NCBI RefSeq assembly: GCF_014839805.1
Contig: NC_051130.1
Span: 3,720,001 to 3,784,000, forward strand
Direction: 5' to 3'
Source of the DNA: Manduca sexta
Taxonomy: Eukaryota > Arthropoda > Insecta > Lepidoptera > Sphingidae
Length of the DNA: 64,000 nucleotides
In this document: positions 11,886 to 24,013 of the stretch, in pieces
How positions within the stretch are numbered: position 1 is the first letter of the stretch
Layout: each line of letters begins with the position of its first letter
Position numbers and translations under genes: made by a program
Notes under the pieces: generated by a model
Told to the model about the DNA's origin: nothing
The model's input: the letters and a program-made list of their open reading frames with translations, nothing else
Databases searched by the model: none

Positions 11886-14319
11886 CTTAAAAATTACAAA
11901 TGCCGTTTATTTTATGAGAGATTAATGTAATTAGGTACCTTTTATAAATAAAAAAAAAAAGTAAATTCTATATAAACTATTCCACTTGGCTTTTCCGTTA
12001 AGAATATCGAATTCCGATTCATAAATAGAAAGTTCGTAAAATTTTATGTTATTAAGTATTTTGTATGCATGCTGCTATGTTTGATCTTATTTAGGACTAT
12101 TTTCGATAAATTTATACCCTGTTCTTAAGATAATATGGTTCATAATAGAAAATTGTGTATAAAAATATAGATTATACCAATAATGTGGGCGCGGATTGCA
12201 ATTGCCTTCCTCTGCTTTGTACATACCTGAAACAAATATAAATAAATTAGTAATGACTCAATATTTTATCATAAAATTCATGCAAACCATAATATTTTCT
12301 CAGTTTTATTTGTGGCTATCGTGTTTTATGAACAGTAAACTTATTAAATTATTACCAAAATTATGACTAAAATATAAAACATCTAGGCTATGCCATGTTT
12401 TACTTTATATGACGGTGCGTCAAAATTTGTTTAGTTTCTATACTTTATTTACTAGGTGATAGTCAATTTCGCCCCACTACAAAATTTTCCGAAAATAATA
12501 GTCTTAGTATAATTTTTCGGGATAAAACATAGCATATAATAATCCAGGTTATGGTTTATTTGTGGGCCACATTTCATCAGAATCCGTTCAGAAGTATCAG
12601 CGTTAACTTATACCAAACATCGAAACAACTTCACAAATTTTTCGTTTATAATATTAGAGGTGTCCGGTTTTGCCTTTACTGCGGCATGAAATAGTCATAT
12701 ATTACCGAAATTTCAAGTTACCAGACTGCAGTTAATTTGGTGCATGTTAACAACCTCTTTCGATCCAAGTTATTACGTCTCTCGAGTTAAAGTAACGGTA
12801 ACATTCGAGTTTTTGACTGATAATAGTATGCAGAGGAAAGCCAAGAGACTCGCCACCGTGAGAAAAGATCTCGCGGTTTCGACAGAGCCGGCTCGCGTCA
12901 TTTAATTGATATTAAAGGTATGCAAGTCCACAGAAGGCAACTGACGACGCTGGTCGGTCGTAATATTCTCAGAATAAACACTGATTTGTTCTGAATGTAG
13001 TATCGTTTTTGAGTTCTTGAATTCATTTAGGTTGTGCGCAAACACTAAAATGTCTCAAACTGTTGATTGGTTATTCCTTAGACAAATATGTACACATGTT
13101 GAAGGAAGCCTTTAATCTTTATAGCAAAATTTATGTTTTAACAACTTCTGATACTTAATTATTGCTTTTATAAGTATTCTGAATGAATAATGAACGATTT
13201 TTAAACTTCATCAACGGTCTATTATTATTATGCAGCAACCTCGAACCCGTAAAAGGTCCCGTTACGCAAGTCTGGACGTCACTGCGTCCTTAGTCTGAAC
13301 TCCCGCAAAAATACGAGTATAGTTGCAACAGCCTGTTGAGAAATATATTTTAAGATTGACGGAGTTTCTGACGCAGTAGAAACCTAACAAACTTCTTTCC
13401 TCGAAGTGAGGCAAGTTATTTTTGTTGTTTTGTATTATATATTTACAGTGGTCATGAAGCAAGTGAACTTGTTAATTTCCTTGCTAATGCCATAGAAAGG
13501 TTAATAACAGAATCTATTTTCTATATTTTAGCAACAACCAGAATTTTGAGTTTGTATTGCAAAACCTCATCACCTAACCAAGCATTTACATCCTTCGAGA
13601 ATACAGCTTTGTTCAAACTAGGACTTTAAGCAGAGAGTAATTTAGCCTATTTTCTAACCCACAACTTCACTTATCCTCATATCCATATATCAGTAAACGT
13701 TCCAACAAGCGCTCAGTCACGTATGCGGTTATTGTGGATGTCAACATGAATATCTCGTTTGTTTGCTCCCAAGATACCACTTTAAACACGTTCCTTGCGT
13801 TAATATTGTAATGGCTCTTTAGTAAAATATGTTAGTTAGAACTAATGGTTTCCTTTGTTTCTAAAGATTAGTAATTGTCATTTCACTTCTCAATTATGCG
13901 AGCTTAAGATTATCCTGATTTTACATTTTTCGGAGGTAAAATGTGTTTGAGGGTAAGCTATGAAAATACTGAATTGATTATATAAATATTCCACTAATAG
14001 GCATTACACACTGGGCAAGAATCACGGATTCGAAGGTCAGTAATAGAAACTAAGACAGACAGGGGTTGCGGATACTTTTATGTTAATCTTCAAATATTGT
14101 ATATAATATAACTTTTCCGTGCCAGAATTGAAAAATATTAATTATTATTTTTAACGAATCAGGAAAGACTGGCAACAGCAAGCTTAAGACAGATCTTTGT
14201 AGGCCTTTACCCTTTAGTGGTACGAATATAGCTGATAGTGGTATATTTTATAGGCTACATCTAACGCAAATAGAGCTCAATCATACAAAAAAATCCCAAA
14301 ACCCGTAAACCGCAGATGC
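11886..14319. other. Gene-free stretch
   Basis: AT-rich non-coding sequence with a modest GC-richer patch at 12,830-12,960. No gene or repeat family recognised. Confidence 0.35.
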
Positions 14320-14500
14320 ACTAGGGGCCGGCCCGGGCGCGGTCCGGCGATTGATCAGCGGGGTCGGCGACCGCTCTCCCTCTAATTTGAATTCGCGGCG
14401 TTATCGCGCGGGAGCGTAATTGGATAACGATGAGGGCGCCAGGACCCGCCATGTGGCGCCTAAGGGACCTCACCGAACGCTATTAGCGCCATTGTTCCTG
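14320..14500. promoter_or_regulatory. GC-rich non-coding island
   Basis: Sharp GC peak with GGGGCCGGCCCGGGCGCGG at about 14,323, followed by GCGTAATTGG, TTATCGCGCG and paired GGCGCC words. No open frame runs through it. Candidate regulatory DNA by composition. Confidence 0.25.
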
Positions 14501-15284
14501 ATATAGATTCTCAGAAAAATAGGTCAACTATATGAGCTGTTTAGTAAATGTGTGTTTAGAAATGTACGAATTTTACGTCCGTAAAATTAGCAGTTTAAAA
14601 TTGTTTTACGTGTATGGAAAAATAGTTTTTAATTGATACAATAAAATAGTTATTTATGGAATTAATTACGTCATTCTTAAAACATCGCAGATCACCATTA
14701 GCAAATATACCTAAAGAGACATATCAAGATCAATTGATTCAAAACTCAAACATGACAATTTGTACATCAACCTATAACTATACACATTAATTGGAAGTCC
14801 CAGAAATATACAAACATAACCATCAATCAGTGCATTCGACAGACTGATGCAATTAGGAAGTAGGCTGGCTGGGGGCAGGCAACGTCTCATCCGTAACTTA
14901 GTTTACGTACAAACATACTTATAGGTTTATTAGGGTCCGGGGTGGAACAAAAAGTATAATTAGGTTTTAAAAGGTAGAATCGTGAGTGCTGGGGGTGTCT
15001 GGGCTGTTGTTTGTGAGGAAATTAACGATACAGAAGCACTTTTTTAGTCTGTTTAAAATTTAAAACAAAACTTGGTCCAGTATATATCAAAATATAAAAT
15101 GATTTTTTTATATACCTAGTATTATAATTAATATTTTAAAAGTAAAAAAGTAGCATCAATTTACACGCGTAACTCCTAATTTCATAATATAATTAACCCC
15201 AAACAAAAACCCTGATTACGTCCCACAAGGTACAACCTTTAAAAATGTACTAGAGTGTTAAAAGTACAGTCATCGCATTAAACC

Positions 15285-15620
15285 TCCCGTTGTCAGCTTG
15301 ATTATTGTCATAAGGCTCATGGTTCTGCGCATGCGTACAGTTAACATCGTTAGATGGCCACTAAAGTAGACAAGAGGTGGCGGGTGGAGAGGGGGCGAAT
15401 TCTATTACGCGTTTTATACGCTTCCCGTGCCTTAATATGGGGGGGAGGCACAAAAGCGGCTATTACAAGAAGACACCTCGTTCCACCGTGTTAGTGAGGG
15501 TGGATGTGTTCGTGTAAAGTGGTTCGCGTGTGTGGAGGGGCGTCGGTTGATTCGTTTCGCGCAGTTTATTTTAAATTATAACAGACGGCGAGGGGGGTGT
15601 AATCTGCGCAGCGGCAGATG
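15285..15620. promoter_or_regulatory. Candidate promoter/enhancer with NRF1-like palindrome
   Basis: TGCGCATGCG at 15,326-15,335 matches the NRF1/Ewg palindrome. ATTACGCGTTTTATACG and GT-rich CpG sequence follow, including TCGTTTCGCGCAG near 15,555. Could be a promoter; no downstream exon was identified. Confidence 0.25.
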
Positions 15621-16555
15621 ACTGTTGACAAATTGATTTTATTATTTTTTTAAATGTGGAATATACTGGCCATAAAATATAGAAAAAAATATTATTGGAT
15701 TTCGGCCAGTATTATAGCGGGAACGTTTAAATACTTAACACCACTTTTATCTATAACTTCCGTGTTTGAAGATAGAAGCAAAATAATATATTATGTCGGT
15801 ATAGTGGACTCAGCACATAATTACTAATTACAATATACTATGTTCGTATCATTACGCGTTTAATATAACACATCTAGCCAGTCATTTAATTACATAATAT
15901 CTCAGGACATATCTGCGGACTTGCTTGTTGTGTCGCCGGTCCACACTTCTATGACAATACAATGCAAAGGTTGTCTGAAAGACGTAGTGATAAAACTGTA
16001 ATTTGTGCCTTTATTCCCTGTACACTATGTACAAAATAAACCGCCTGAAGTCAGTCGTTCTTGACTTCACCTGACCTTTATACCTGACATTATTTTCTAA
16101 AAGCAGAACAATAATCACTGCTAACTTCAGGCCATCGAAAATTATATCAAAATATATTAAATATTTTTTTCTAATTGTATTGTATAAATAGCATTGTGTG
16201 AAACGAAATTCTTTAATAGGTTTGTAACAAGGGACAATTAGTGCGGCCGGCACACCAAACAACGTGATGCGACGCAGACGAAGTGGGACGGCCAAGTTTG
16301 AAGCGCAGACAGCGCGGGACAAATTGTCCCGTTTCCTCCTTGAACATTATGTACCAATATATGTATTCAAAATTATAGTTTTATTTATTTTGTACTTGTT
16401 TATAATTGATAATTATTGGTACTGCTGTTATGTTATTTTTATTGTGATTATTTAAAATTGATTTTTAATCCCTTATATCTTTTTCTTTTTCATCCTTTGA
16501 ATTTCGAATGACAATCAATAATCAATTATTTAAAATTATTTAAAAAAAAAATCCA
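15621..16555. other. Gene-free stretch
   Basis: AT-rich. The overlapping opposite-strand frames at 16,011-16,455 have no family similarity and no splice support. Confidence 0.4.
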
Positions 16556-16559
16556 AATT

Positions 16560-16745
16560 CAAATCCGCCATTTTAAATTCTCATCGGTCGCATCCCGCAC
16601 TGGCACGGATGGGAATCCTGGTACGTGCCGGGCGGCAGCCCACGATAGGATTAGCCGAGTTATGCCGCGCCACGGACCGCGCATCATGCCCAGGCATAAT
16701 CACAGATCCGCCACTTTCGGATTGATTAAATGGGAATTAGTTTTG
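16560..16745. promoter_or_regulatory. Candidate cis-regulatory island
   Basis: GC-rich block with GGGAATCCTG (16,611-16,620, Rel/NF-kB-like), AGGATTAG (bicoid/Otx-class core), the partial palindrome TGCCCAGGCA and GGATTGATTAAATGGG. No coding frame. The motif-dense layout resembles an enhancer; inference only. Confidence 0.25.
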
Positions 16746-17440
16746 AGGAATTAGTTATCTATCTACTTATAAGTTGTATAACATTGTAATACACATAGAT
16801 AACGGTATATCAGGGAGTCCTATTCCGTTTATGGAGGTATATTCTTTTTGCAATTGCGAGCGTTCTAATAGGACAGCTTTGATGGCCTATAGGTAAATAG
16901 AGGAAATTTGTCTCTTTTATTCTAGTTTTTTATCTATATGGTCTTGTGGAGGGAATAGGGCCTTTGACACATTTGCTTACTTAACAAAACATGTATTGAA
17001 ATATCTCTTCATCGAAAGTTTGCTTTAATATAAATTAATGTATGCGAAGATGTTTTGTGCGAATTACGCATACTCAATTGAATATAAGGTACGCTACTTT
17101 GCCTTAAAAATAACATTACGACAAATTCCAAAATATAACAGACCTCATCAACAAAACCTTATTTATAATGAATGAAAACAACATCTACTTTTTAATGACA
17201 TCACATCGCCATCAAAACTTCAATCCACGTGTTAGCTAATTCCACGCGTAATACCTGGTCATCTTTCCCCGGGGCATCGTTATCAACCCCCATTACATCT
17301 AATAAGGAATTATGTCCACGCTCCACGGCCAACTTGAGCTTTTAACGTACATTATCATTTGAAAAATGCTGAGTTACGTACTTTTAAAAGGTTGCTCTCG
17401 TTTTGGGAATATGTTGTTTTCTTGTTAAATGGGTTTGAGT
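16746..17440. other. Gene-free stretch
   Basis: AT-rich non-coding DNA. No gene or repeat recognised. Confidence 0.4.
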
Positions 17441-17760
17441 ATTTTTGCTTTGAATGATACGAGCTTGCCGTACGCCTGATGGTAAGCGATACGATCCGTA
17501 AACTGTAGAAACACCATCCAACACCTTGAATTACAAAGTATTGTTTGGTATTCTAGTGCGCTCGCTATCCTGAGACATGAGATGTTAAGTCTTATTTTGT
17601 CCAGTAGTTATACTGCCTACAATGTCCTTCGAACCGGAACACAACAGTGACTACACTACTGCTTGGCGGCAGAAATAGACATTGCGGTGGTACCTACCCA
17701 AGCGGACTCTCACATATGAGAGACCTACCACCAGTAGTTGTCTGTACCCCTTTAATGAGA
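17441..17760 (+). repeat. Dispersed repeat 'A', copy 1 (LINE/SINE 3' region type)
   Basis: Aligns over about 300 bp with 28,369-28,674. Shared landmarks are GCTTTGAATGA, CGCCTGATGGTAAG, TTGGCGGCAGAAATAGACAT and GGACTCTCACATATGAGA. The TGATGGTAAG phrase is common in lepidopteran non-LTR 3' regions. Confidence 0.7.
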
Positions 17761-18599
17761 ACGCAATAACACGATGTTGATCTATAAAGCATTTCGAATA
17801 CATTCGAAGTTTTTGTGAAATATTGTCAGATAGATTTCCTATGTTGTACTGTTACAAAAAAAAAAGATAATATAAAGTAGTTATATGCCCTGAGAGGAAG
17901 CTGAGACTCGTTTTGTCGGTTCGTATACTCCTTGTTAATATTTCTATAATAAATAAAAAACTTAAATATAACTTAATACCATATTATCTTAAGGTGTTGA
18001 GAGGTGAAAAAAAAGCAATAGAACTGTATACTTTTAGACTCCTGTATATCCATAATCCGAAAAAATAACATTATATATTTTTATGACAGGGCTGTATGTC
18101 CGTAATTCCTTTGCCTGGTAAAAACTTTTGTTTATTTTGGTTTACAAGCGAAAGCGTTGACCCCGCACTAAGACCCAATAATCCATCGAACAAATAAAGG
18201 GTGCGTTTTGCATTCGTTTCTGTGGGATGGTCTTCAAAAGCTTCGTTATTTTCTTTGCTATTGTAAACGAAACTCCCTCAAACCGCATAATTTAGGCTTA
18301 CAAAAAAAGCGTTTACAACCATAGATTATATTGGACAAAGAGCTAAATTATGATAATAATAAAACTACGACATTATAATTTTTATTCCATATAGCTTAAA
18401 ATTTTTAAATAGTTAAATAATACCACATATATTAGAATCTATAATTAAAAACAATTATGTACGCAAATATTTCGCCTATCACAATTCATTAATTCTTTAT
18501 AAAGGTTATCTGGTAAATAACGATGCGAATATCTCTCTATCCAAAAATATCGTTAACAATAAATCGCGTCAGTATTAGGTATAGATGAAGCAATAAAAT
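17761..18599. other. Gene-free stretch
   Basis: AT-rich non-coding DNA with poly-A runs. Nothing else seen. Confidence 0.4.
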
Positions 18600-19000
18600 A
18601 TTTCCACGATGCGTAGTATCGAACGCGCATTTCAAACTGGCAACATTCTATCCGGTTATCATTATCACGTTTGAAAATAGAACGCACGCGAGGCAGGCAA
18701 CCGAGTAATCGGGCAAAAGCTTTTATATACCGACCAACGGATTGTGAGCCCTCAGTTTATGCGCCCATTTCCTTCTATGGCCTGTTTTATTACCAACGGC
18801 GGGAGGCGGCAGGGGCCTATTTATGGTGGCATAAGTTTGAAGGCCCCAAGGCACGAGCTCACATGTGCCCGAACAGATAAGCGGAGGCATCCCCACTCGA
18901 AAACTTGTTTAGTCGGACCCGATAACTTTGTATTGTCTGCGGGGGACGGCTCCGAAGCCCCGAGCTGTTTGCTCGAGCAACTCACGACTAGTGTCTGACG
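18600..19000. promoter_or_regulatory. Candidate conserved non-coding/enhancer island
   Basis: Open frames on both strands cover this block, but none has a family match. TTTTATTAC and TTTATGG words (Abd-B/caudal-like), CAGATAAG (GATA) and a GC-rich inner stretch suggest regulatory DNA. Cross-species conservation would decide. Confidence 0.25.
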
Positions 19001-19189
19001 ATATTTCACATTAAAAAACTTATGACAAATCATGACAAGGAAAAATTATACCGGTCATTGTGTTGATTAAAAATAACTTGAGTATATGTTTGTACTGAAG
19101 ACTAAATATAACCGAGTTTATTGATTTGAGATGCCATAGTAACATAGTTCACAAAGCTCTAGAATAACGCAAAATACTGCGGAGCAAAC

Positions 19190-19680
19190 GTCAAATCAAT
19201 TTCTCTAACTCCCGAATCAGTTGCCGTCAAAGTTTAAGCTGGCACGTTGTATCCCTTGGCTATAAGGCCATAACATAAATTCGCCCTAATTCGGCTAAGA
19301 CTCAGGGGAGAAAACAAAGATCGATATCAAGTGCCCATGGCGCCAATGTGAGAGGCCCCTACGTCGAGTCACCATTTTATATAGGTCTTTTAAATCCTCT
19401 TACTAATTCCCCTTTACTGTCTATGTGTAAGGGAAAGGGAGGCGGGGTGTAGCTCAAGTTATGCCAGTAAGCAGCGGGGTGCGTTCCGTTTATGGCGAAA
19501 CATCGTGACGCATCTGTTACGTTGCATAAAATATTCGAAATTTAAAAACAATGGGCTGCGCGCACGAGTGGAACGGGGTGTTTGAATATAGAAAACGGCT
19601 TTTTGTTACCAGCCAGTATTAGGTGGCTCGTAAAGGATCCTTTTTCTTTGAATCTTCTCCCTGCGGGGCCTGACACATAA
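19190..19680. promoter_or_regulatory. Candidate conserved non-coding/enhancer island
   Basis: Higher-complexity, GC-balanced block with GATCGATATC, GTTTATGGCG and CCATTTTATATAGG words and no coding frame. Possible regulatory module; inference only. Confidence 0.2.
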
Positions 19681-21020
19681 CAGTTTATAACGAAAAAATA
19701 TCGTAAAATATATTTTTATACCGAATTGGATGACAGAGCGGTGGTTTCGTTATTCGAACTTTTTGCTACTGGCAACTTGACTAGTAATTTAAAAAAATAT
19801 CACGTGCTGCGTTATTTGTATTTGAAAAACGAACGACGATCCCGTTTACTGCGACATTCAACCATGTTGGAATGAGCAAAATAAATATTAAGCATGTACC
19901 TATGTTGTATTTATTTGAAGCCCAAAATAAATAAGATTATGTTCATGATAGTTGTTATCGAAGTTAAAAGATTATTGTATATTTTATTAATTTAGCTTGC
20001 TCTAAATAATATATTTTTATCGGTTGTAGTGCTACGATTTACTGCTATCGTCGCGTAATTATGTTGACACAAGACACTTATAGCACTTACAGAACACTAT
20101 ATGTGAATGTATAATAAACCCAATGATGGACACATCGATTAATCAAAATCGATTCTCAGTGTCGTGAGTTGAGGGCACATGGGCCCACTAGAGGCGTTCT
20201 CGAGCCTCTCAAGAGGCCCAGGAAGTAGGCCACTTAAGAACACGCTGCTTCTCTATCTAATATTAATAGAGACGCTACCCATTAAAGTGCTATTAGGTTG
20301 CTTTGAGTGTGTAGACTCAAATTGTGAGAAAATTTTGAATAATTGCTGCTTTTGGTATAAATCAGCTGGGAATGTTTGAATTTAGGTCGAGGTTGCTTTT
20401 GTAACGACTAGGTTTATCGGTTATTTTAGACTAGGTAGACTTTTCTGATTTACCAGTAACCACAGAGATTGAAGAAGCCACGGGCTGTATTGATATTTTG
20501 GAAACCTTAATTATTTTATCTCTCCCAACAAGTCACACAACACAAGTAAATGATAAGACGCAACGCCGAATAGACTATTGTTTGGCGGGCGTTAGTGTTC
20601 CCCGTAATTAGGGGAGGTGGAAATGGACAAAATAAACCTAGCCTATTAACCTAAACAAATACCTATGATCTTACACTAACGCTTGGCAGCGATCCTGTGC
20701 CAATTTTAATCAAGTCACTCTGAGCACTCTATACTGAGATCGAGAGGGTCGGAGGGAGAGCCTAACTCCCACACATTAAGGCAAATTAACTTGTAACTAC
20801 TACCCATATCTGTATTATACTTGATTTTCCTATGCAATTGTTTTGAGAGTATTGCATGGGTTTATACTTGAGGAATCTGAAACCCAAATGTTACTTAAAC
20901 CAGGATCAAAACTTAGAACGTCATAGATTTTCGTTTCAAGTCAGATTTTAAAACAGTTGAAGTGCATGTTGCCAGTATCACAGGCTGTTTTATATCTTAC
21001 AACTGTCACAGAATTAGTAA
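19681..21020. other. Gene-free stretch
   Basis: Non-coding. The short open frame 20,179-20,379 has no family support. Confidence 0.4.
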
Positions 21021-21158
21021 CAGCCGATTCCTTTAGGCTTCCCTTTCTTATTTATGTAAAATTTTATTATTAGAACGAGCTAGACTGCATTTATGCATAT
21101 TATTACTACTTATAATGGCGTCAGGTTCGTTTTTGTAAAATTTCGTCCTTCGCCACTG
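21021..21158 (+). repeat. Partial hAT MITE, right end
   Basis: Shares GATTCCT, GACTGCATTTATGCATATTA and the right terminus CTTCGCCACTG with the complete MITE at 38,807-38,971. The left terminus is degraded. Confidence 0.65.
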
Positions 21159-21462
21159 ATTAGTAGTCAGTAGCTCTACAATTTCTTTTGATAGTTGGCC
21201 AAAAGCAAATATTACGTACTTTTTGTAATTTATCAGTAGTTTTGTTATTATTTTCCGCAGTAATCTTAATTATTACATGTAATTAAGGAAGTCAATCTAG
21301 ATTATAGTATATTGTCTATAATATATTATTTGTGTTCGATTAATTGTGTTATGTCTCTTATAAATAAATAAAAAAGGTATACAATATCGCTTCTTAGGCG
21401 AATATTTAGTCTCTATAGTTTTTAGCCAAGTCTAGCGCAATCACTTTACCTCAGAAGATATA

Positions 21463-21962
21463 NNNNNNNNNNNNNNNNNNNNNNNNNNNNNNNNNNNNNN
21501 NNNNNNNNNNNNNNNNNNNNNNNNNNNNNNNNNNNNNNNNNNNNNNNNNNNNNNNNNNNNNNNNNNNNNNNNNNNNNNNNNNNNNNNNNNNNNNNNNNNN
21601 NNNNNNNNNNNNNNNNNNNNNNNNNNNNNNNNNNNNNNNNNNNNNNNNNNNNNNNNNNNNNNNNNNNNNNNNNNNNNNNNNNNNNNNNNNNNNNNNNNNN
21701 NNNNNNNNNNNNNNNNNNNNNNNNNNNNNNNNNNNNNNNNNNNNNNNNNNNNNNNNNNNNNNNNNNNNNNNNNNNNNNNNNNNNNNNNNNNNNNNNNNNN
21801 NNNNNNNNNNNNNNNNNNNNNNNNNNNNNNNNNNNNNNNNNNNNNNNNNNNNNNNNNNNNNNNNNNNNNNNNNNNNNNNNNNNNNNNNNNNNNNNNNNNN
21901 NNNNNNNNNNNNNNNNNNNNNNNNNNNNNNNNNNNNNNNNNNNNNNNNNNNNNNNNNNNNNN
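21463..21962. other. Assembly gap (500 N)
   Basis: Second run of exactly 500 N. It could hide exons, for example those upstream of the candidate exon at 22,779 or the first exon of the hydrolase gene. Confidence 0.99.
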
Positions 21963-22778
21963 AGTCTTATAAGAATCCTTTTAATTTGCTTATTTATAAG
22001 TAACTGTAAATGTCAAATGGAAATTTTATATTAGTTAATGTAAAGGTCATCATAAGCATTGTCAAATAACAGTGACTATTATATATTGTTGCCATAAAAA
22101 TACTACAAAAGTATAAAAAATATGTCAGGCAATTTCATCAGTGCAAGAATTATATGAATTTTTGCTATGTTTTCAGATAAATATAAAAATACAGCACGCG
22201 TCAATGGTTTTCGACAAGCAAGTGGCATTATGATTGTGCTTTATTTGTGTGCTTGTTTATGACAGATTGTATTTTTTCTTAGACCCATTGATTATAGAGA
22301 GTATGGTTTTCAGAATTGCTTGTGTTCCCTCTTGATTTTTGTTTGTCAGGCTTGCATGGCATTTACCTCATTTCACTCTCATCTATATTCATTAATCCAA
22401 TACTGCAGGTTGTATCTTTAAGCCAGTTATGGCAAACAGCCTCCAACAGCAAACTGTTAAAGGCCTTTCTGATTACCTTAATGTCATACTTTTATTGATT
22501 ACAATAAATTGATTACTAAAATATTATTAACAAAAATTGAATTATTAAAAATTTCAATATTATTAACAAACTTGCAGTATATAAACCATATAAATTGATA
22601 TAATAGAAAACAATTAAATGTACAGAAGATTGTATATTTTCAATAAACATAAACACTAGAAAAATCAAACACAAATTAAATAATAACCAACATTAAAGCC
22701 AATGAATGTAACAAATTCATGATCATCAAGCTTGCGTTTCTGTGTTCTAAATGTGTTTGTTTATTTTTATATTTCAGT
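21963..22778. other. Gene-free AT-rich stretch
   Basis: AT-rich. The 60-residue frame at 22,316 has no family or splice support. Confidence 0.4.
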
Positions 22779-22851
22779 ACGGTTAGCAGGTCATGGATTG
22801 GAAATGTTTTGTCCGTATTGTGGAAGTAAGCTTCTATTTAAAGTTGATGTC
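22779..22851 (+). CDS. Possible short exon (unidentified)
   Basis: A strong polypyrimidine/acceptor, TTTTTATATTTCAG, ends at 22,778. Read with two leading bases, the following frame encodes about 23 residues ending MFCPYCGSKLLFKVDV and a stop, with a CPYC pair like half a zinc ribbon. Alternatively GTAAGC at about 22,827 could act as a donor; that would put it in phase with the next exon at 31,373, but the peptide does not resemble ABHD4/5 N-termini. Partner exons could lie in the 21,463-21,962 gap. Doubtful. Confidence 0.2.
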
Positions 22852-23696
22852 TAGAAATGCTTGTTTCCTTTATGCTTTTTAAGTGCAGTTGAAACAATGC
22901 ATACTTATATTTTTTACAAAAGAAAGGGCAATGTCTATAGTCTAATAACTGATAGTATAAGATAGTATGAGTCATAACAATTGTAATGATTAACATGAGT
23001 ACTGAATATTCTGCATTCATAGATGTGTACTTACATGTAATACGCTTTTGACAACAGTTTGAATGATGATATCTTTTAAGATTAGAGTTATAGCAGCATT
23101 TCTCATAAACTTGCATACTTCATAATAATGTTGCCTTTTTGTAATCTCCAACATGTTCATTTTATTTTTGCCTTACAATATTGTTTGCGTGAATGTGTGC
23201 ACCTATATCTGTTCTTCTGAAAAAAATGAAGTGTATAATTTATAATTTTATAGGAATTTGTTATCTGCATTAAAGTGAATATATTTACGTCAAATAAGGA
23301 TAAACTATCTACAGATACGGGCATGAAACTTTCATAAAAATGTTTTAAAAATTTTACATACTTGCCTAATTAAAACCAATTTTATAAGCTAAAACGATGA
23401 ATAAATTTCAGCATTTATATTATTATGTATTTTCTTTTTGAAATTGAACACCAAACAATGAAACACAACAGAGTACAGACATAATAATGTCTGCAGATTA
23501 TGCTGTGTGATAACTGATAGGAGCTTTTGTAAGACATAATAATTTATTTACAAGATTTTAAAATAGTTTATAAGAAAATATATACTTAAACGTGTTTTTT
23601 ATCATGTTACATAATATACACACATTTTGAATCTGTATCTGCTACGCTTTACAGCAGATCAAATGGACAAGAGAATCAACTGATATTACATTTTAG
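22852..23696. other. Gene-free AT-rich stretch
   Basis: Non-coding. An AATAAA at 23,400-23,405 (+) is the only candidate poly(A) signal noted. Confidence 0.35.
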
Positions 23697-24013
23697 TGAC
23701 ACCCTCGGTGACGCAGCTGTAATGCGTAGGTGGCACGAATAAGATAAGTGTGTTGAGGTCCTGGGTTCGAATCCCGGGTCAGTCAAAAAATAATTGTGAC
23801 TAGGATTTTCCATCTTAAATATTAGTCAGTCAGCTTGGTGTCAGCAAGTTAGCGGTGTGATACCCCTGTCCCTCGGAAAGCACGTAAAGCCATTAGTTCT
23901 GCGCTTGATCACTTTCCGGTCATGTCGAATTGCCGTCTTACCGAAATGTGAGAGTGAATAAACAGAGAGTGCATCTGTGCATTGCGCACATACTTGTGCA
24001 CAATAAAATTGTA
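23697..24013 (+). repeat. tRNA-derived SINE
   Basis: A-box-like GTGACGCAGCTGTAATGC is followed by a perfect B box GGTTCGAATCC at 23,764-23,774. A non-tRNA body follows (GATACCCCTGTCCCTCGGAA, GAATTGCCGTCTTACC). Complete-looking head and body, the clearest SINE in the window. Confidence 0.8.

Noticed and set aside
18671..19033. Three overlapping frames near 18.7-19.0 kb
   Set aside because: All three frames are open because of composition; no splice sites or family motifs. Treated as possible regulatory DNA.
23697..23790. Possible tRNA gene with a perfect B box
   Set aside because: The sequence does not fold into a cloverleaf and runs into a SINE body; it is the tRNA-derived SINE head.
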